DNA of 64,000 bases from Algoriphagus sp. A40 (GCF_002002735.1 NZ_MUNY01000039.1:1-64000), one strand, 5' to 3'. Counted from the stretch's first letter, positions 35,493 to 45,300 are shown. Translations and numbers: made by a program. Notes: a model not told the origin generated them from the sequence alone.

Positions 35493-35828
35493 TTACTCGT
35501 TTTCCAATTTTCTGTTGATAAAAAAGCTGGCTACCAAGCCCAATCCACCAAAGATGAAAATACTTGCGGGAAAGGATACATCCTCGTTCATCCCAGCTTG
35601 CTCCAAACCGGCCCCTACCAATACACCAATCCCGATTCCGATTGCCAGAAGGGCAAGATTTAGGATAATGTTGCCCAATCCTTTCTTTTTTCCTGTATTG
35701 AACAGGGAGGCATCTGCACCTTTTTCGATGAGCGCGAGCCGCTCTTTATTTCTGGTTGTCAGGTATACATAGACCATTCCGAAAATGGCTGAGAAAATAA
35801 TCAGCGGAATTAAGATTTCTTCTTGCAT
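35493..35828 (-). CDS. Small membrane protein, DUF6249-like
   Basis: The 111-residue product has an N-terminal membrane helix (about 3-18), a short charged region (TTRNKERLALIEKGAD) and two further helices (about 45-66 and 77-97). This layout matches the DUF6249 group found near sigma-factor genes in Bacteroidota. It is divergent from the ECF sigma gene, with 112 bp between starts. A regulatory link is plausible but not shown. Start ATG 35828; the upstream extension begins at a TTG. Confidence 0.72.
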   Translation of the reverse strand: MQEEILIPLIIFSAIFGMVYVYLTTRNKERLALIEKGADASLFNTGKKKGLGNIILNLALLAIGIGIGVLVGAGLEQAGMNEDVSFPASIFIFGGLGLVASFFINRKLENE

Positions 35829-35940
35829 GTCGTTTTTGTTTTGTTTGTCATTTGGATGCAAACACTCCGGAAGAGGTTACAGGATTTTTTAAAAAAAATA
35901 ATTTGTAACTTCTTTGGGACAACCTGCATCTAATTTCTGA

Positions 35941-36516
35941 ATGCAATTCCTGGAAGACAATCATTACATCAAGCTAACCCGCCAAGGCGACATGCAGGCC
36001 TTTGGTATGCTGGTACAAAAGCATCAGCGCTTGGTCTATACCTTGGCACATCGGATGCTCAAAAACCCCGAAGAAGCACAGGAAGCAGCGCAGGATACCT
36101 TTGTTAAAGTTTACCAATCTCTTTCAGGATTCGAGGGCAAGTCTAAATTTACCACTTGGATGTACCGGGTAGTATATAATGAATGCCTTGGGAGATTGAG
36201 GAAAACAAAGCGGCATTTCACCTTGGTTGAAGATATTATTGAAAACCATGATGAACCTGCTGACTTTCTGGACGGTTTGGAGATTATGCAACGGGAGGAA
36301 AGATCTGCTTTGGTAAAAAAAGGAATCGAAATGCTCAATCCTTCAGAGGCCATAGTTTTGACGCTGTTTTATCTTGAAGATCAAGCTATCAAGGAAATTG
36401 CTTTGATCACGGGAAGTTCTGAATCCAATATCAAGGTTCAATTGCACCGGGGAAGAAAACATTTGGAAATCGCATTAAGAAAATTGACCAACAAGGAATT
36501 AATCGGGCTGATATGA
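35941..36516 (+). CDS. ECF RNA polymerase sigma factor (sigma-70 family)
   Basis: The 191-residue protein has region 2 (FGMLVQKHQRLVYTLAHRML...AQDTFVKVYQSL) and region 4 (LNPSEAIVLTLFYLEDQAIKEIALITGSSESNIKVQLHRGRKHL) of an ECF sigma factor. It directs polymerase to a small regulon, probably when released from a membrane-bound partner. The ATG overlaps nothing upstream; the next gene overlaps its stop by 4 bp, which is typical of sigma/anti-sigma pairs. Confidence 0.94.
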   Translation: MQFLEDNHYIKLTRQGDMQAFGMLVQKHQRLVYTLAHRMLKNPEEAQEAAQDTFVKVYQSLSGFEGKSKFTTWMYRVVYNECLGRLRKTKRHFTLVEDIIENHDEPADFLDGLEIMQREERSALVKKGIEMLNPSEAIVLTLFYLEDQAIKEIALITGSSESNIKVQLHRGRKHLEIALRKLTNKELIGLI

Positions 36517-36929
36517 AAAATGAAATTGTTAACTCAGAGGATCCAATGAAAAAATGGATAAAAGAAGCCGGTTCCGAGTTTCCGGGAGAGGGGTTTCATT
36601 TGTCAGTATTGAAAAAAATTGAAGCATTGCCAAAATCAACTTTGGTTTACAAACCGATAATTTCACCCTTGGGCTGGAAGCTGATCTTTGGATTTATTTT
36701 TGCAATTTTCTTTTGGAGTATTTTGATGATTCCATCTCAACAGGAAACCACTTCTCTATTTGATAAAATTCCTCCGGTAAACCTCCCATCCCTAGATAGG
36801 AACCTGTTGAATTTCAATATTCCTGTTCCTAATCTAAGCCCCCAATTCCTGATAGGAATAAGTGCGTTTTTTAGTTTGGGTTTTATTATGATATGGGGAA
36901 CCTTACGAAATAAACAAGCCGGAGTATAA
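36513..36929 (+). CDS. Putative membrane partner (anti-sigma-like) of the ECF sigma factor
   Basis: The 138-residue protein begins within the sigma gene (ATGA overlap). The N-terminal 45 residues are cytoplasmic-type; two hydrophobic segments occur at about 55-71 and 111-131. The start KNEIVNSEDPMKKWIKEAGSEFPGEGF lacks the zinc motif (HxxxCxxC) of zinc-binding anti-sigma domains. I infer an anti-sigma role only from coupling and topology. Confidence 0.7.
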   Translation: MKNEIVNSEDPMKKWIKEAGSEFPGEGFHLSVLKKIEALPKSTLVYKPIISPLGWKLIFGFIFAIFFWSILMIPSQQETTSLFDKIPPVNLPSLDRNLLNFNIPVPNLSPQFLIGISAFFSLGFIMIWGTLRNKQAGV

Positions 36930-36931
36930 AC

Positions 36932-36963
36932 AAAAAAGACAGCTTAAAAGCTGTCTTTTTTTA
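36932..36963. terminator. Bidirectional terminator
   Basis: AAAAAGACAGCTT (36933-36945) pairs with AAGCTGTCTTTTT (36948-36960) between convergent genes; both orientations have a T run. Confidence 0.88.
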
Positions 36964-36979
36964 TCGTTTTCAGAATTAC

Positions 36980-37384
36980 TTAGCTTTTTAGCCAATTAAT
37001 AAATGTCTGATAACCAACACCAATTTCTCTTGCGAAAGCTGCTTTAGTTTTTTTACCTGCGGCTTCTACCTTTTGCCACTCTTCTACAATTTTGCTTTTC
37101 TCAGAATCGGAAAAAGATCTTCTTTTTCCAGCACCTTTGGATGAAGAACCACCGCTCAATGCTGCTATAAGATCATTTAATTCGCTTACAAATTTTCCGT
37201 CTGTCAAAAACAAACCAGCAGCTTCCAATTTTTTGATAACTACATCTTTTGGGTTTACTGGAGTCACTGCAATTCCTCGTGCTGCCGCTTCATGAAGGTC
37301 AATTTTTTTACCGTCTGCAGTTACATAGATAAAGCCATCTGGTCTTTTAAGATCAGTAATAGCTTCTTTAATTAGTTCTCTCAT
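36980..37384 (-). CDS. Unknown protein with C-terminal transposase-like helix-turn-helix
   Basis: The 134-residue protein has an N-terminal region (about 1-75) of no known family. A Ser/Gly/Lys linker (GGSSSKGAGKRRSF) precedes a C-terminal part, SDSEKSKIVEEWQKVEAAGKKTKAAFAREIGVGYQTFINWLKS, which resembles the small HTH of IS3 OrfA-type transposases (R-RF-...-K--IV-EW----...-AREIGV---T--NW). It has no catalytic domain, so it would be a free-standing DNA-binding protein, perhaps domesticated. It is AT-richer than its neighbours. The next upstream gene on the same strand, 120 bp away, is also unassigned. Confidence 0.7.
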   Translation of the reverse strand: MRELIKEAITDLKRPDGFIYVTADGKKIDLHEAAARGIAVTPVNPKDVVIKKLEAAGLFLTDGKFVSELNDLIAALSGGSSSKGAGKRRSFSDSEKSKIVEEWQKVEAAGKKTKAAFAREIGVGYQTFINWLKS

Positions 37385-37506
37385 TTCTGTGAAGATTAAT
37401 TTGTGTTTATAAAAATCTTTTGCAAGATATAAATTGATTTTAACTCAATAAATATATTTAATAAATATTTACAAAATAAAATACACAGCCTTACTTAGCT
37501 AACAAA

Positions 37507-38292
37507 TTAATTCAATGAATAGGTATTTATCCAGCCTGTTATCAGGTTTTTCGTTTTGAATTCCCGAGCCAAAACATTGAAATAGGCTTTTTCCAACTGT
37601 GGGTCAGAGAATTTGGTCTGATATAGACTTAAGTCATTTTCATCCAATAATTTGTCAAGCATTTCATTAAATGTATCAAAGGAGGGATGGAGATTTTGAA
37701 TGTTTGTTAATTCAGCGCTTTGGCTTGGAAACAATTCGAAAGGTAAAGATTCAAAAGCAAAAGAATAAATTACTTTTCCACCTTGCTCCAGTTTGAATAA
37801 AACAATAGAATCTTGGTCGGAAGTGAGTGTGCCTATTTCCTCAAATTCTTCATTTAATTGAATGTCTTCAATAAGAGACTCAATCAAAAAATAAACAAAC
37901 TTTTTCCATGTCTGAATTATCTCATCACTGAATCCATATTTTTCATCAGAGTATTGGACACTTTTATAAATCTCAAGCTCCCAATGATTTGCTTTACACA
38001 ATGAAGCTAATTCAAACCAGTCGTTTCCTAATTGTCCAGAAAGTGGCCAAAAGCACACCAATTTTTTATGGGTTATTACAACCTCATCAAATAGTTTGGA
38101 ATAAATTCTATTTATAACTTGAACATCTTCCTCGAAGCAAGTCCAATCTATTTCCGAAAACAATTGGATGGGATCCAAGACCACAATGTCGCGTTTGGGA
38201 TGATCCAAATTTCCCAACCAATCTGAAGTGTTGCCCACCAGGCAATCCATCAATGCAATACTTTTGTCTCTTAAGTTCATAGCAATTTCCAT
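37507..38292 (-). CDS. Unknown cytoplasmic protein
   Basis: The 261-residue product has no signal peptide, membrane segment or repeat. It is acidic and rich in Leu, Glu, Asp and aromatics, with mixed helix/strand character. Starts at 38292 or 38280 are both ATG. The codon use and AT content (many AAA/GAA/TTT) differ from the core genes nearby, hinting at transfer. I do not recognise a family; by position it may be linked with the 134-residue HTH protein. Confidence 0.62.
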   Translation of the reverse strand: MEIAMNLRDKSIALMDCLVGNTSDWLGNLDHPKRDIVVLDPIQLFSEIDWTCFEEDVQVINRIYSKLFDEVVITHKKLVCFWPLSGQLGNDWFELASLCKANHWELEIYKSVQYSDEKYGFSDEIIQTWKKFVYFLIESLIEDIQLNEEFEEIGTLTSDQDSIVLFKLEQGGKVIYSFAFESLPFELFPSQSAELTNIQNLHPSFDTFNEMLDKLLDENDLSLYQTKFSDPQLEKAYFNVLAREFKTKNLITGWINTYSLN

Positions 38293-38609
38293 TTTGATTT
38301 AATTATTATTTCAGAGGATGATCCAAGCTGAAATGAGTTGGTATAAATAGAGCAGAAGTAACTTTTATCTACAGATCCAACTCTTCACCCAACTGGCTTG
38401 ATATCACAATGCTAAAGTAGGCTTAAGAGAAACACGAAAAATAGATTTGACACATATTGTCGCCAATACTTTGGAATGCGATTTTCGATTCCAAACCCAA
38501 AAGTCTGAGAAACCTCAAAATTCAATCTCAATTCCCCAAGCCAAGTCAGGAAATTTCCCTAATTTTGAACCCCATAAGATTCCAATCAAAATCATCCGTC
38601 TCCATTCTT
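38293..38609 (+). promoter_or_regulatory. Upstream region of pyrG with two -7-like elements
   Basis: The 317-bp gap holds TTTG (38446-38449) and TACTTTG (38467-38473) 17 bp apart, and a second TAATTTTG at 38560-38567, 42 bp before the pyrG ATG. Either could drive pyrG. I see no gene; small ORFs here overlap the 5' extension of pyrG and are not supported. Confidence 0.45.
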
Positions 38610-40229
38610 ATGGGCTCATCCACAAAGTACATTTTCATCACCGGAGGTGTTACCTCATCTCTTGGAAAAGGCATTATTGCTGCTTCATTAGGCAAATTGC
38701 TTCAGTCCAGGGGTTTCAGTGTGACAATCCAAAAATTCGATCCCTATCTCAACATTGATCCGGGCACGCTCAATCCGTATGAACACGGAGAGTGCTACGT
38801 GACTGATGATGGGGCGGAGACAGACCTTGATTTGGGACATTATGAGCGGTTTTTGAATGTCACCACATCCCAAAGCAACAACATCACTACCGGAAGAATC
38901 TACAACAACGTAATCACAAGAGAGCGGAAAGGTGAATTTCTCGGTAAAACCGTGCAGGTTATTCCCCACATTACCGATGAGATCAAAAGCAACTTCTATA
39001 AACTAGGACAAGACGGAAAATACGATGTCGTGATCACCGAAATCGGTGGCTGCGTCGGTGATATCGAGTCTTTGCCATTTATAGAAGCTGTTCGTCAGGC
39101 AAGATGGGACCTTGGGCCGAACAACTTTTTGGTGATTCATTTGACCCTCATTCCTTATTTGAGCGCTGCCAAAGAACTGAAAACCAAACCAACCCAGCAT
39201 TCTGTCAAGCAATTGTTGGAGGCGGGGATTCAGCCGGACATACTGGTTTGCCGTACAGAGCACCACCTTCCTTTAGATGTCAAGAAAAAATTGGCACTCT
39301 TCTGCAACGTTCAACTCAACAGTGTCATCGAAGCTATGGATGCTGAGTCCATTTACGACGTGCCTCTTTTGATGAAAAAAGAGAAACTGGACGAGCGGGT
39401 AATGACAAAGCTAAAACTTACCTCAAAAACAAATACTGACCTCGAACATTGGAAGGATTTCTTGGGAAGGCTGAAAAACCCCACCCAAGAAGTGACTATC
39501 GGATTGATCGGAAAATACGTTTCCCTCCCCGATTCCTATAAGTCTATCATCGAATCTTTCACTCACGCAGGTGCTGCCGTCGAATGTAAGGTGAACCTGA
39601 AGTTGATTTCTTCGGAGGAAATCCACACGGAAAATTTCAAGTCAAAACTTGAAGAACTTGATGGTATTTTGGTAGCCCCAGGATTTGGAGAAAGAGGATT
39701 TGAGGGTAAAATCGAAACCGTCAGATATGCGAGGGAACAAAAAGTACCGTTTTTCGGAATATGCCTGGGAATGCAGGTGGCTGTTATCGAATTCGCCAGA
39801 AATGTAATGGGTCTCAAGGGTGCAAATTCTACTGAAATGGATCCTGAAACGCAATTCCCACTCATAGCCTTGATGGAGGAGCAAAAGAAAATTGACCAAA
39901 TGGGCGGAACTATGCGATTGGGTTCGTATGCTTGCGACCTCAAAAAAGGAAGCAAAGCGGCCCAAGCCTATGGAAAAACCAAGATCCATGAGCGCCATCG
40001 CCACAGATATGAGTTTAACAACGATTATCTGGAGCAAGTAGAAAACGCCGGATTGATCGCCACAGGAAAAAATCCGGATACGGGATTGGTAGAAATAATG
40101 GAACTGAAAAACCATCCGTGGTTTGTTGGCGTACAGTTCCATCCAGAGTACAAAAGCACTGCCTTGAATCCTCAGCCCTTGTTTGTGAAATTCATCCAAG
40201 CGGCCATTGACAATAAAAAAGTAAAGTAA
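38610..40229 (+). CDS. pyrG: CTP synthase (glutamine-hydrolysing)
   Basis: PyrG aminates UTP to CTP with ATP and glutamine. The 539-residue protein has the synthetase domain with the P-loop-like [11 protein letters not shown] at the start and a class I amidotransferase with Cys385 (FFGICLGMQ) and His/Glu in [10 protein letters not shown]. The ATG at 38610 begins the conserved TKYIFITGG; an upstream in-frame ATG at 38457 would add 51 non-conserved residues. It is followed 39 bp later by yidC, so they may share a transcript. Confidence 0.98.
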   Translation: MGSSTKYIFITGGVTSSLGKGIIAASLGKLLQSRGFSVTIQKFDPYLNIDPGTLNPYEHGECYVTDDGAETDLDLGHYERFLNVTTSQSNNITTGRIYNNVITRERKGEFLGKTVQVIPHITDEIKSNFYKLGQDGKYDVVITEIGGCVGDIESLPFIEAVRQARWDLGPNNFLVIHLTLIPYLSAAKELKTKPTQHSVKQLLEAGIQPDILVCRTEHHLPLDVKKKLALFCNVQLNSVIEAMDAESIYDVPLLMKKEKLDERVMTKLKLTSKTNTDLEHWKDFLGRLKNPTQEVTIGLIGKYVSLPDSYKSIIESFTHAGAAVECKVNLKLISSEEIHTENFKSKLEELDGILVAPGFGERGFEGKIETVRYAREQKVPFFGICLGMQVAVIEFARNVMGLKGANSTEMDPETQFPLIALMEEQKKIDQMGGTMRLGSYACDLKKGSKAAQAYGKTKIHERHRHRYEFNNDYLEQVENAGLIATGKNPDTGLVEIMELKNHPWFVGVQFHPEYKSTALNPQPLFVKFIQAAIDNKKVK

Positions 40230-40268
40230 AGAATTACGCTAAGACCTTTAGCGAGGAAAAAAATACCT

Positions 40269-42059
40269 ATGGATAAAAATCAAGCAACAGGTTTGATCCT
40301 CTTTGCAGCGGTAATCCTGATCTACTCTCTGTTTTTTGCGAGTGGACCTGAAATCCCGCCAGTAGAAGAAATACCTCAGCAAACCGAAACCCAGATTTCG
40401 GCAAGTTCACAAGAAGTCCCCTCTGAAGTTCTTCCGGACAGTTTGGTAGACATTCAGCGCTCTTTAAAATATGGTGCACTTGCTCCTCTGACTATTGGAG
40501 AAGAGAAGGAAATAATCCTTGAAAATGACAAAGTAAAAGTCACCCTTTCTACTCAGGGAGCAGCCTTCAAAGAAGTCATTCTAAAGGAATATAAGAGTTG
40601 GAATATGGAGCCTTTGGCTTTGCTGGATGAGAATAGCTCCAAAATGGCATTCTCACTTGAAAGCTCCAAGGGAACATTGGATATGTCTGAACTTTTCTTC
40701 AGTCCAAATCTGACAGAAGTGGATGTGGAAGGCGTAAAAACCCAGGTTTTGACCCTGACTGCTGGCACAGAGTCCGGCCAGATTATTCAAACATTTTCAC
40801 TGGAAGAGGGAAGTTATATCGTTAAGAAGTCTCTTGAAATTGACCGGTTTCAGGGAGTTTTCTCAGGAAACACTATCAATTTCACCTGGGATGATCAGAT
40901 CAAAGCCCAAGAAAAAGACCTGGCTGAATCCAGACGACAAACAAAACTCAACTATTATCTCGCTTCAGAATCATTTGAAAATCTGGGAGTTGGCGATGAT
41001 CCTGAGGAAGAACTGGTAGCTGAACCGGTAAAATGGATTGGATTTAGCCAGAGATTTTTTACAGCAGGGATTATCGCTGATTCTGTATTTCAGAATGTAA
41101 GTATAGCCCAATCCACTCCGACAGATTCTTCAATTGTCCGAAGTATGAAGGCCGCATTTGGCATTCCTATGGAAAACGGGAAGGCCGAGGTAAGCTTTTA
41201 TTTCGGACCGGATAAATACAAGACGCTAAAAATGGTAACCGATGGCTTCGAAGACAATGTGGACATGGGGTATTTCTTCGTCAGTTGGGTCAATAAGTAT
41301 ATCGTGGTCCACCTGTTTGAATTCCTGGAAAAGTATTTCAACAGCTATGGAATCATCATCATCCTGATCGTTTTGATCATCAAGTTGGCCCTGTCACCGT
41401 TGACCTACAAATCCTATATCGGGATGGCAAAAATGCGTGTCATCAAGCCTGAGATTGATGAACTGAAGGAGAAATACGGTGAGGATGCTACCAAAATGCA
41501 GCAGGAACAGATGAAGCTCTTCTCGCAATTAGGCGTAAGCCCGATTTCAGGATGTCTTCCTTTATTGCTTCAGATGCCATTTTTGTTTGCGATGTTCTTC
41601 TTTTTCCCCAATGCAGTGGAACTGCGTCAGGAATCTTTCCTTTGGGCAAACGACCTTTCTACGTACGACGAATTCATCAAATTGCCGTTTACGATTCCTT
41701 TCTATGGATCCCATGTCAGCTTGTTCACCTTATTGATGACAGTGTCCCAGATCGTGTACACCCATTTCAACAATCAGTTAACTACAGCTACCGGCCCGAT
41801 GAAAAACCTGGGCTACATCATGCCTGTGATGTTTATGTTTATCCTAAACTCCTATCCGGCTGGTCTGAGCTTTTACTATTTCGTATCCAACGTTGTGACC
41901 TTTGGCCAGCAGGGTGTCATAAAACTCTTCGTGGATGACTCAAAAATACGGGCGAAAGTAGAAGAAAGTAAGGCCAAAAACGTAAACAAAAAGAAGTCTA
42001 AGTTTCAGCAAAAACTGGAGGATGCGATGAAAGCCGCTGACACCAACAGAAAAAAATAA
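40269..42059 (+). CDS. yidC: Membrane protein insertase YidC/Oxa1
   Basis: The 596-residue insertase has an N-terminal membrane helix (about 5-22), a large periplasmic beta-sandwich domain (about 75-340) and the conserved C-terminal five-helix insertase core (LIIKLALSPLTYKSYIGMAKM, LPLLLQMPFLFAMFFFFPN, ...GLSFYYFVSN). It ends in a Lys-rich tail typical of ribosome-binding YidC. It inserts proteins into the inner membrane, alone or with SecYEG. Length fits Bacteroidota homologues. A terminator follows. Confidence 0.97.
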   Translation: MDKNQATGLILFAAVILIYSLFFASGPEIPPVEEIPQQTETQISASSQEVPSEVLPDSLVDIQRSLKYGALAPLTIGEEKEIILENDKVKVTLSTQGAAFKEVILKEYKSWNMEPLALLDENSSKMAFSLESSKGTLDMSELFFSPNLTEVDVEGVKTQVLTLTAGTESGQIIQTFSLEEGSYIVKKSLEIDRFQGVFSGNTINFTWDDQIKAQEKDLAESRRQTKLNYYLASESFENLGVGDDPEEELVAEPVKWIGFSQRFFTAGIIADSVFQNVSIAQSTPTDSSIVRSMKAAFGIPMENGKAEVSFYFGPDKYKTLKMVTDGFEDNVDMGYFFVSWVNKYIVVHLFEFLEKYFNSYGIIIILIVLIIKLALSPLTYKSYIGMAKMRVIKPEIDELKEKYGEDATKMQQEQMKLFSQLGVSPISGCLPLLLQMPFLFAMFFFFPNAVELRQESFLWANDLSTYDEFIKLPFTIPFYGSHVSLFTLLMTVSQIVYTHFNNQLTTATGPMKNLGYIMPVMFMFILNSYPAGLSFYYFVSNVVTFGQQGVIKLFVDDSKIRAKVEESKAKNVNKKKSKFQQKLEDAMKAADTNRKK

Positions 42060-42062
42060 ATG

Positions 42063-42092
42063 AAAAGGAGCTTTTTTAAAGCTCCTTTTTTT
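42063..42092 (+). terminator. Terminator after yidC
   Basis: AGGAGCTTT (42066-42074) pairs with AAAGCTCCT (42078-42086), followed by TTTTTT. It directly follows the yidC stop. Confidence 0.88.
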
Positions 42093-42259
42093 AGGCTGTT
42101 TTTTTTGAAAGAAAAGCTTACTAGAATCACCTTATCTAATTGAAAATAAAATGTTTAGCTTTTTTTAACCTTAGACTGGGACCAAAAAAAGAAAACCCTT
42201 CCAAAGGAAAAGACCTGAATTTGATTAATATTGGAATCCAAATACCCTCTAACTAAACC

Positions 42260-43042
42260 ATGGGAAAAATAATTGCCATAGCCAACCAAAAAGGCGGAGT
42301 GGGGAAAACCACCACTGCAATGAACCTTGCTGCCAGCTTGGCTGTATTGGAGTTTAAAACCCTGGTCATCGATGCTGATCCGCAGGCCAATACTACTTCT
42401 GGGCTTGGCCACGATCCAAAGTCCATTGACACCAGCATCTATGAATGCATGGTGGACGGTATCAGTGTCAAAGACATTATTCGCAAGACATCCATCGAAA
42501 ATCTCGAGCTGGTGCCTTCACATATCGACCTGGTCGGAGCAGAAGTGGAGATGATTAATATGGACAATCGGGAGGAAAAAATGAAAGAGGTAATTTCCTC
42601 GCTCAAAGACCTGTATGATTTCATCATCATCGATTGCTCACCATCTTTGGGTTTGATTACAATCAATGCCCTCACAGCAGCAAATTCAGTAATTATACCT
42701 GTTCAATGCGAATATTTTGCCTTGGAAGGTTTGGGTAAACTTCTCAATACGATTAAAATCATCCAGACGCGCCTTAACCCCGATTTGGAAATTGAGGGAA
42801 TTCTCCTAACCATGTACGATGTCCGTCTGAGACTTTCCAACCAAGTTGTGGAAGAAGTCAGACTTCACTTCAAAAACATGGTTTTCAACACCATTATCCC
42901 TCGAAACGTCAGACTTTCTGAATCTCCAAGTTTTGGACTTCCAGTAATTGCTTTTGATGCTGAGGGGAAAGGTTCTATTGCGTATCTCAACCTGGCCGGC
43001 GAAATCGCCCAGAAAAATGGCCTCCAAAAAGTGACAAATTAA
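42260..43042 (+). CDS. parA: Chromosome-partitioning ATPase ParA/Soj
   Basis: The 260-residue P-loop ATPase has the deviant Walker [16 protein letters not shown], the [13 protein letters not shown] loop and [17 protein letters not shown]. It moves ParB-parS complexes during chromosome segregation. The parB start lies 2 bp beyond its stop. The order parA-parB-DUF5683-dapB-lepB is a Bacteroidota signature (from memory). Confidence 0.97.
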   Translation: MGKIIAIANQKGGVGKTTTAMNLAASLAVLEFKTLVIDADPQANTTSGLGHDPKSIDTSIYECMVDGISVKDIIRKTSIENLELVPSHIDLVGAEVEMINMDNREEKMKEVISSLKDLYDFIIIDCSPSLGLITINALTAANSVIIPVQCEYFALEGLGKLLNTIKIIQTRLNPDLEIEGILLTMYDVRLRLSNQVVEEVRLHFKNMVFNTIIPRNVRLSESPSFGLPVIAFDAEGKGSIAYLNLAGEIAQKNGLQKVTN

Positions 43043-43044
43043 AC

Positions 43045-43956
43045 ATGTCGGAAAATAAGCCCAATCGGAAAAACGCATTAGGAAGAGGTCTTGGGGCTCT
43101 GTTAGAAGACAGCCCTGCAAAGCATAAATCCAATGAAATCCTACCTGAAGTAGCCAAAACAGGGATTTTCGAAATTCCTCTGGGAGAGATCCAGGTCAAC
43201 CCCTATCAGCCGAGAGTTCACTTTGACAAAGATTCCCTACAAGAACTTGCAGAATCCATCATCGTCCAAGGGATCATTCAGCCTATTACGGTAAGAAAAC
43301 TTGCCCCGAATGAGTACCAACTGATCTCCGGGGAGCGCCGCTTTCAAGCCTCCAAAATTGCGGGACTTACACAGATCCCAGCATATGTCCGCACTGCCAA
43401 TGACCAGCAAATGCTGGAAATGGCACTGATTGAAAATATTCAACGGGAAAACCTTAATGCACTGGAAATCGCACATTCTTACCAGCGTTTGTTGGCAGAA
43501 TGTAATCTGAAGCAGGAAGAACTGGGCGATCGAGTTGGCAAAAACAGGACAACAATCAACAATTATCTCAGGTTGTTGAAGTTGCCTCCTACCATTCAGG
43601 CGGCAATCCGCGACCAGCAACTTTCCATGGGACATGCCCGTGCGCTGATCAATATTGAGGACGTGGACAAGCAATTGGCCATTTTCAAAAAGGCTATCGA
43701 TGAGGAACTCAGTGTCCGCAAAGTGGAAGCATTAGTGAAGGCTCTCAATGAGGGAAAACAGGAAAAGGAACTTCCCACCAAAGGCCTTGACCCTGTCCGT
43801 AAGTATGAAATGAACAAAATTCAACATCGATTGGCTTCTCACTTTGGTACTAAAGTCGCTTTGAAAGCGGATGAAAAAAACCGTGGAGAAATAAAAATCC
43901 CCTTCAATTCAGCCACAGACCTCAACAGAATCCTCGAAATTCTCGAAATCATCTGA
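43045..43956 (+). CDS. parB: Chromosome-partitioning protein ParB/Spo0J
   Basis: The 303-residue protein has the ParB N-terminal CTPase domain (QVNPYQPR...LAESIIVQGIIQPITVRKL, GERRFQASKIAGL) and helix-turn-helix (ELGDRVGKNRTTINNYLRLLKLPP). The C-terminus is the dimerisation region. It binds parS; I found no canonical parS (TGTTTCACGTGAAACA) in the window. It follows parA by 2 bp. Confidence 0.97.
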   Translation: MSENKPNRKNALGRGLGALLEDSPAKHKSNEILPEVAKTGIFEIPLGEIQVNPYQPRVHFDKDSLQELAESIIVQGIIQPITVRKLAPNEYQLISGERRFQASKIAGLTQIPAYVRTANDQQMLEMALIENIQRENLNALEIAHSYQRLLAECNLKQEELGDRVGKNRTTINNYLRLLKLPPTIQAAIRDQQLSMGHARALINIEDVDKQLAIFKKAIDEELSVRKVEALVKALNEGKQEKELPTKGLDPVRKYEMNKIQHRLASHFGTKVALKADEKNRGEIKIPFNSATDLNRILEILEII

Positions 43957-43960
43957 AAAA

Positions 43961-44578
43961 TTGAAAGCGTACCTTTTCGATACTGGAACAAAAATCACGA
44001 CCCCATGGATTTCCTTGGGGCTTTTGCTTTTGGTATTTCTTTGGACAAGTCCGGCTTTGTCTCAAACCCAGACTGAATCTGAAACAACAGAATCGCGACC
44101 TAAAGAGAAAAAAGAAAAACCAGACTACTCCTCCCTTCCCAAAAATCCCCGAAAGGCCACTATCCTTTCAGCAGTATTACCCGGTGCCGGACAAGTCTAT
44201 AATGGCAAAGCATGGAAAGTGCCCTTACTCTACGCCGGCTTCATGACCGATGTATATTTTATCGGATACAATAACAAACGTTACCAGACCTTTCGTGAGG
44301 CACTTTTCGCCTACGATGACGGAGACCAATCGCAGTTTCCCTCACTGAACAGGGAAGCTTTGGTAAGGAACGTGGACTATTGGAGGCAAAACAGAGATTT
44401 GACCATCTTATTGCTGGCAGCCATTTATGCGCTCAACTTAATTGATGCCAATGTAGATGCGCATTTGTCCGGATTTGATATTTCCGATGATCTCGCCATG
44501 AAAATTGAACCAAATGTCGGTACTTTCGCAGCTTCAAGTACATCAATGGGACTAACCCTGAAATTTCAATTTAAATAA
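43961..44578 (+). CDS. DUF5683 membrane protein
   Basis: The 205-residue protein starts at a TTG (no in-frame ATG near), with a hydrophobic signal-like segment (about 17-34, LLLLVFLWTSPALSQ). The DUF5683 core is visible: PRKATILSAVLPGAGQVYNGKAWKVPLLYAGFM, then a YNNKRYQTFREAL stretch and helices near LLAAIYALNLIDANVDAHL. It is likely an envelope protein of unknown function. It starts 4 bp after parB and its stop overlaps the dapB start by 1 bp. Confidence 0.88.
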   Translation: MKAYLFDTGTKITTPWISLGLLLLVFLWTSPALSQTQTESETTESRPKEKKEKPDYSSLPKNPRKATILSAVLPGAGQVYNGKAWKVPLLYAGFMTDVYFIGYNNKRYQTFREALFAYDDGDQSQFPSLNREALVRNVDYWRQNRDLTILLLAAIYALNLIDANVDAHLSGFDISDDLAMKIEPNVGTFAASSTSMGLTLKFQFK

Positions 44579-45300
44579 TGAACATTTTAATCCTTGGATA
44601 TGGCAAAATGGGAAAAATCATCGGTGAAATCGCCGAGTCCCGGGGCCATTCCCTTGCAGCCAAAATCAATATAGACAACAGGGAAGAACTAAAAACTCTT
44701 GATCCTTCAAAAATTGATGTGGCTATCGAGTTCAGTCAACCGGAGGCTGCCGTTGAGAATATCAGCTGGGCAATGGAACGTGGAATCCCCGTTGTTTCAG
44801 GAACTACTGGCTGGCTTTCCCGAAAGGCTGAAATTGAAAAACTGACCTCGAAACAAAATGGAGCATTCTTTTATGCCTCCAACTACAGTATCGGAGTCAA
44901 TATTTTCTTCAAAGTCAACGAATTTTTGGCTAAACTGATGAATGAAACTCCTGGCTATAAAGCTTCCTTGGAAGAAATCCACCATACCGAAAAGAAAGAT
45001 GCACCTTCTGGCACGGCAATAACTCTTGCCGAGGGTATTTTTCGAAATATGGACAGATTGAAAGAATGGAACCTGGTCGGACACTCGCCCGAATATGAAC
45101 ATTCTTTGCCAATCACCGCCAAAAGAATCGACCCTGCTCCCGGCACCCATATAATCCGCTACAGCTCTGAAATCGACGAAATTGAGATCCGACACACCGC
45201 CCACAGCAGACAAGGATTTGCCCTTGGCGCAGTTTTGGTGGCTGAATGGATCCAAGGCAGAAAAGGAGTGCTTACCATGGATGATTTTCTATCTTTCTGA
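44578..45300 (+). CDS. dapB: 4-hydroxy-tetrahydrodipicolinate reductase
   Basis: The 240-residue enzyme reduces dihydrodipicolinate in lysine/mDAP synthesis, which feeds the peptidoglycan cross-links made by the L,D-transpeptidases upstream in the window. The NAD(P) loop GYGKMGK and the substrate signature EEIHHTEKKDAPSGTAITLAE are visible. It is in the short form found in Bacteroidota. Start overlaps the previous stop by one base (TAATG). Confidence 0.97.
   Translation: MNILILGYGKMGKIIGEIAESRGHSLAAKINIDNREELKTLDPSKIDVAIEFSQPEAAVENISWAMERGIPVVSGTTGWLSRKAEIEKLTSKQNGAFFYASNYSIGVNIFFKVNEFLAKLMNETPGYKASLEEIHHTEKKDAPSGTAITLAEGIFRNMDRLKEWNLVGHSPEYEHSLPITAKRIDPAPGTHIIRYSSEIDEIEIRHTAHSRQGFALGAVLVAEWIQGRKGVLTMDDFLSF

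Noticed and set aside
36980..37384. Insertion sequence remnant
   Set aside because: The HTH resembles OrfA of IS3, but there is no OrfB, inverted repeat or target duplication, so no mobile element is claimed.
38447..38758. Short plus-strand ORF overlapping the pyrG start
   Set aside because: It lies in the untranslated leader and in another frame of pyrG.
42260..43956. parS sites near parA-parB
   Set aside because: I looked for TGTTTCACGTGAAACA-like 16-mers around parAB and elsewhere; none was seen, so no site is claimed.
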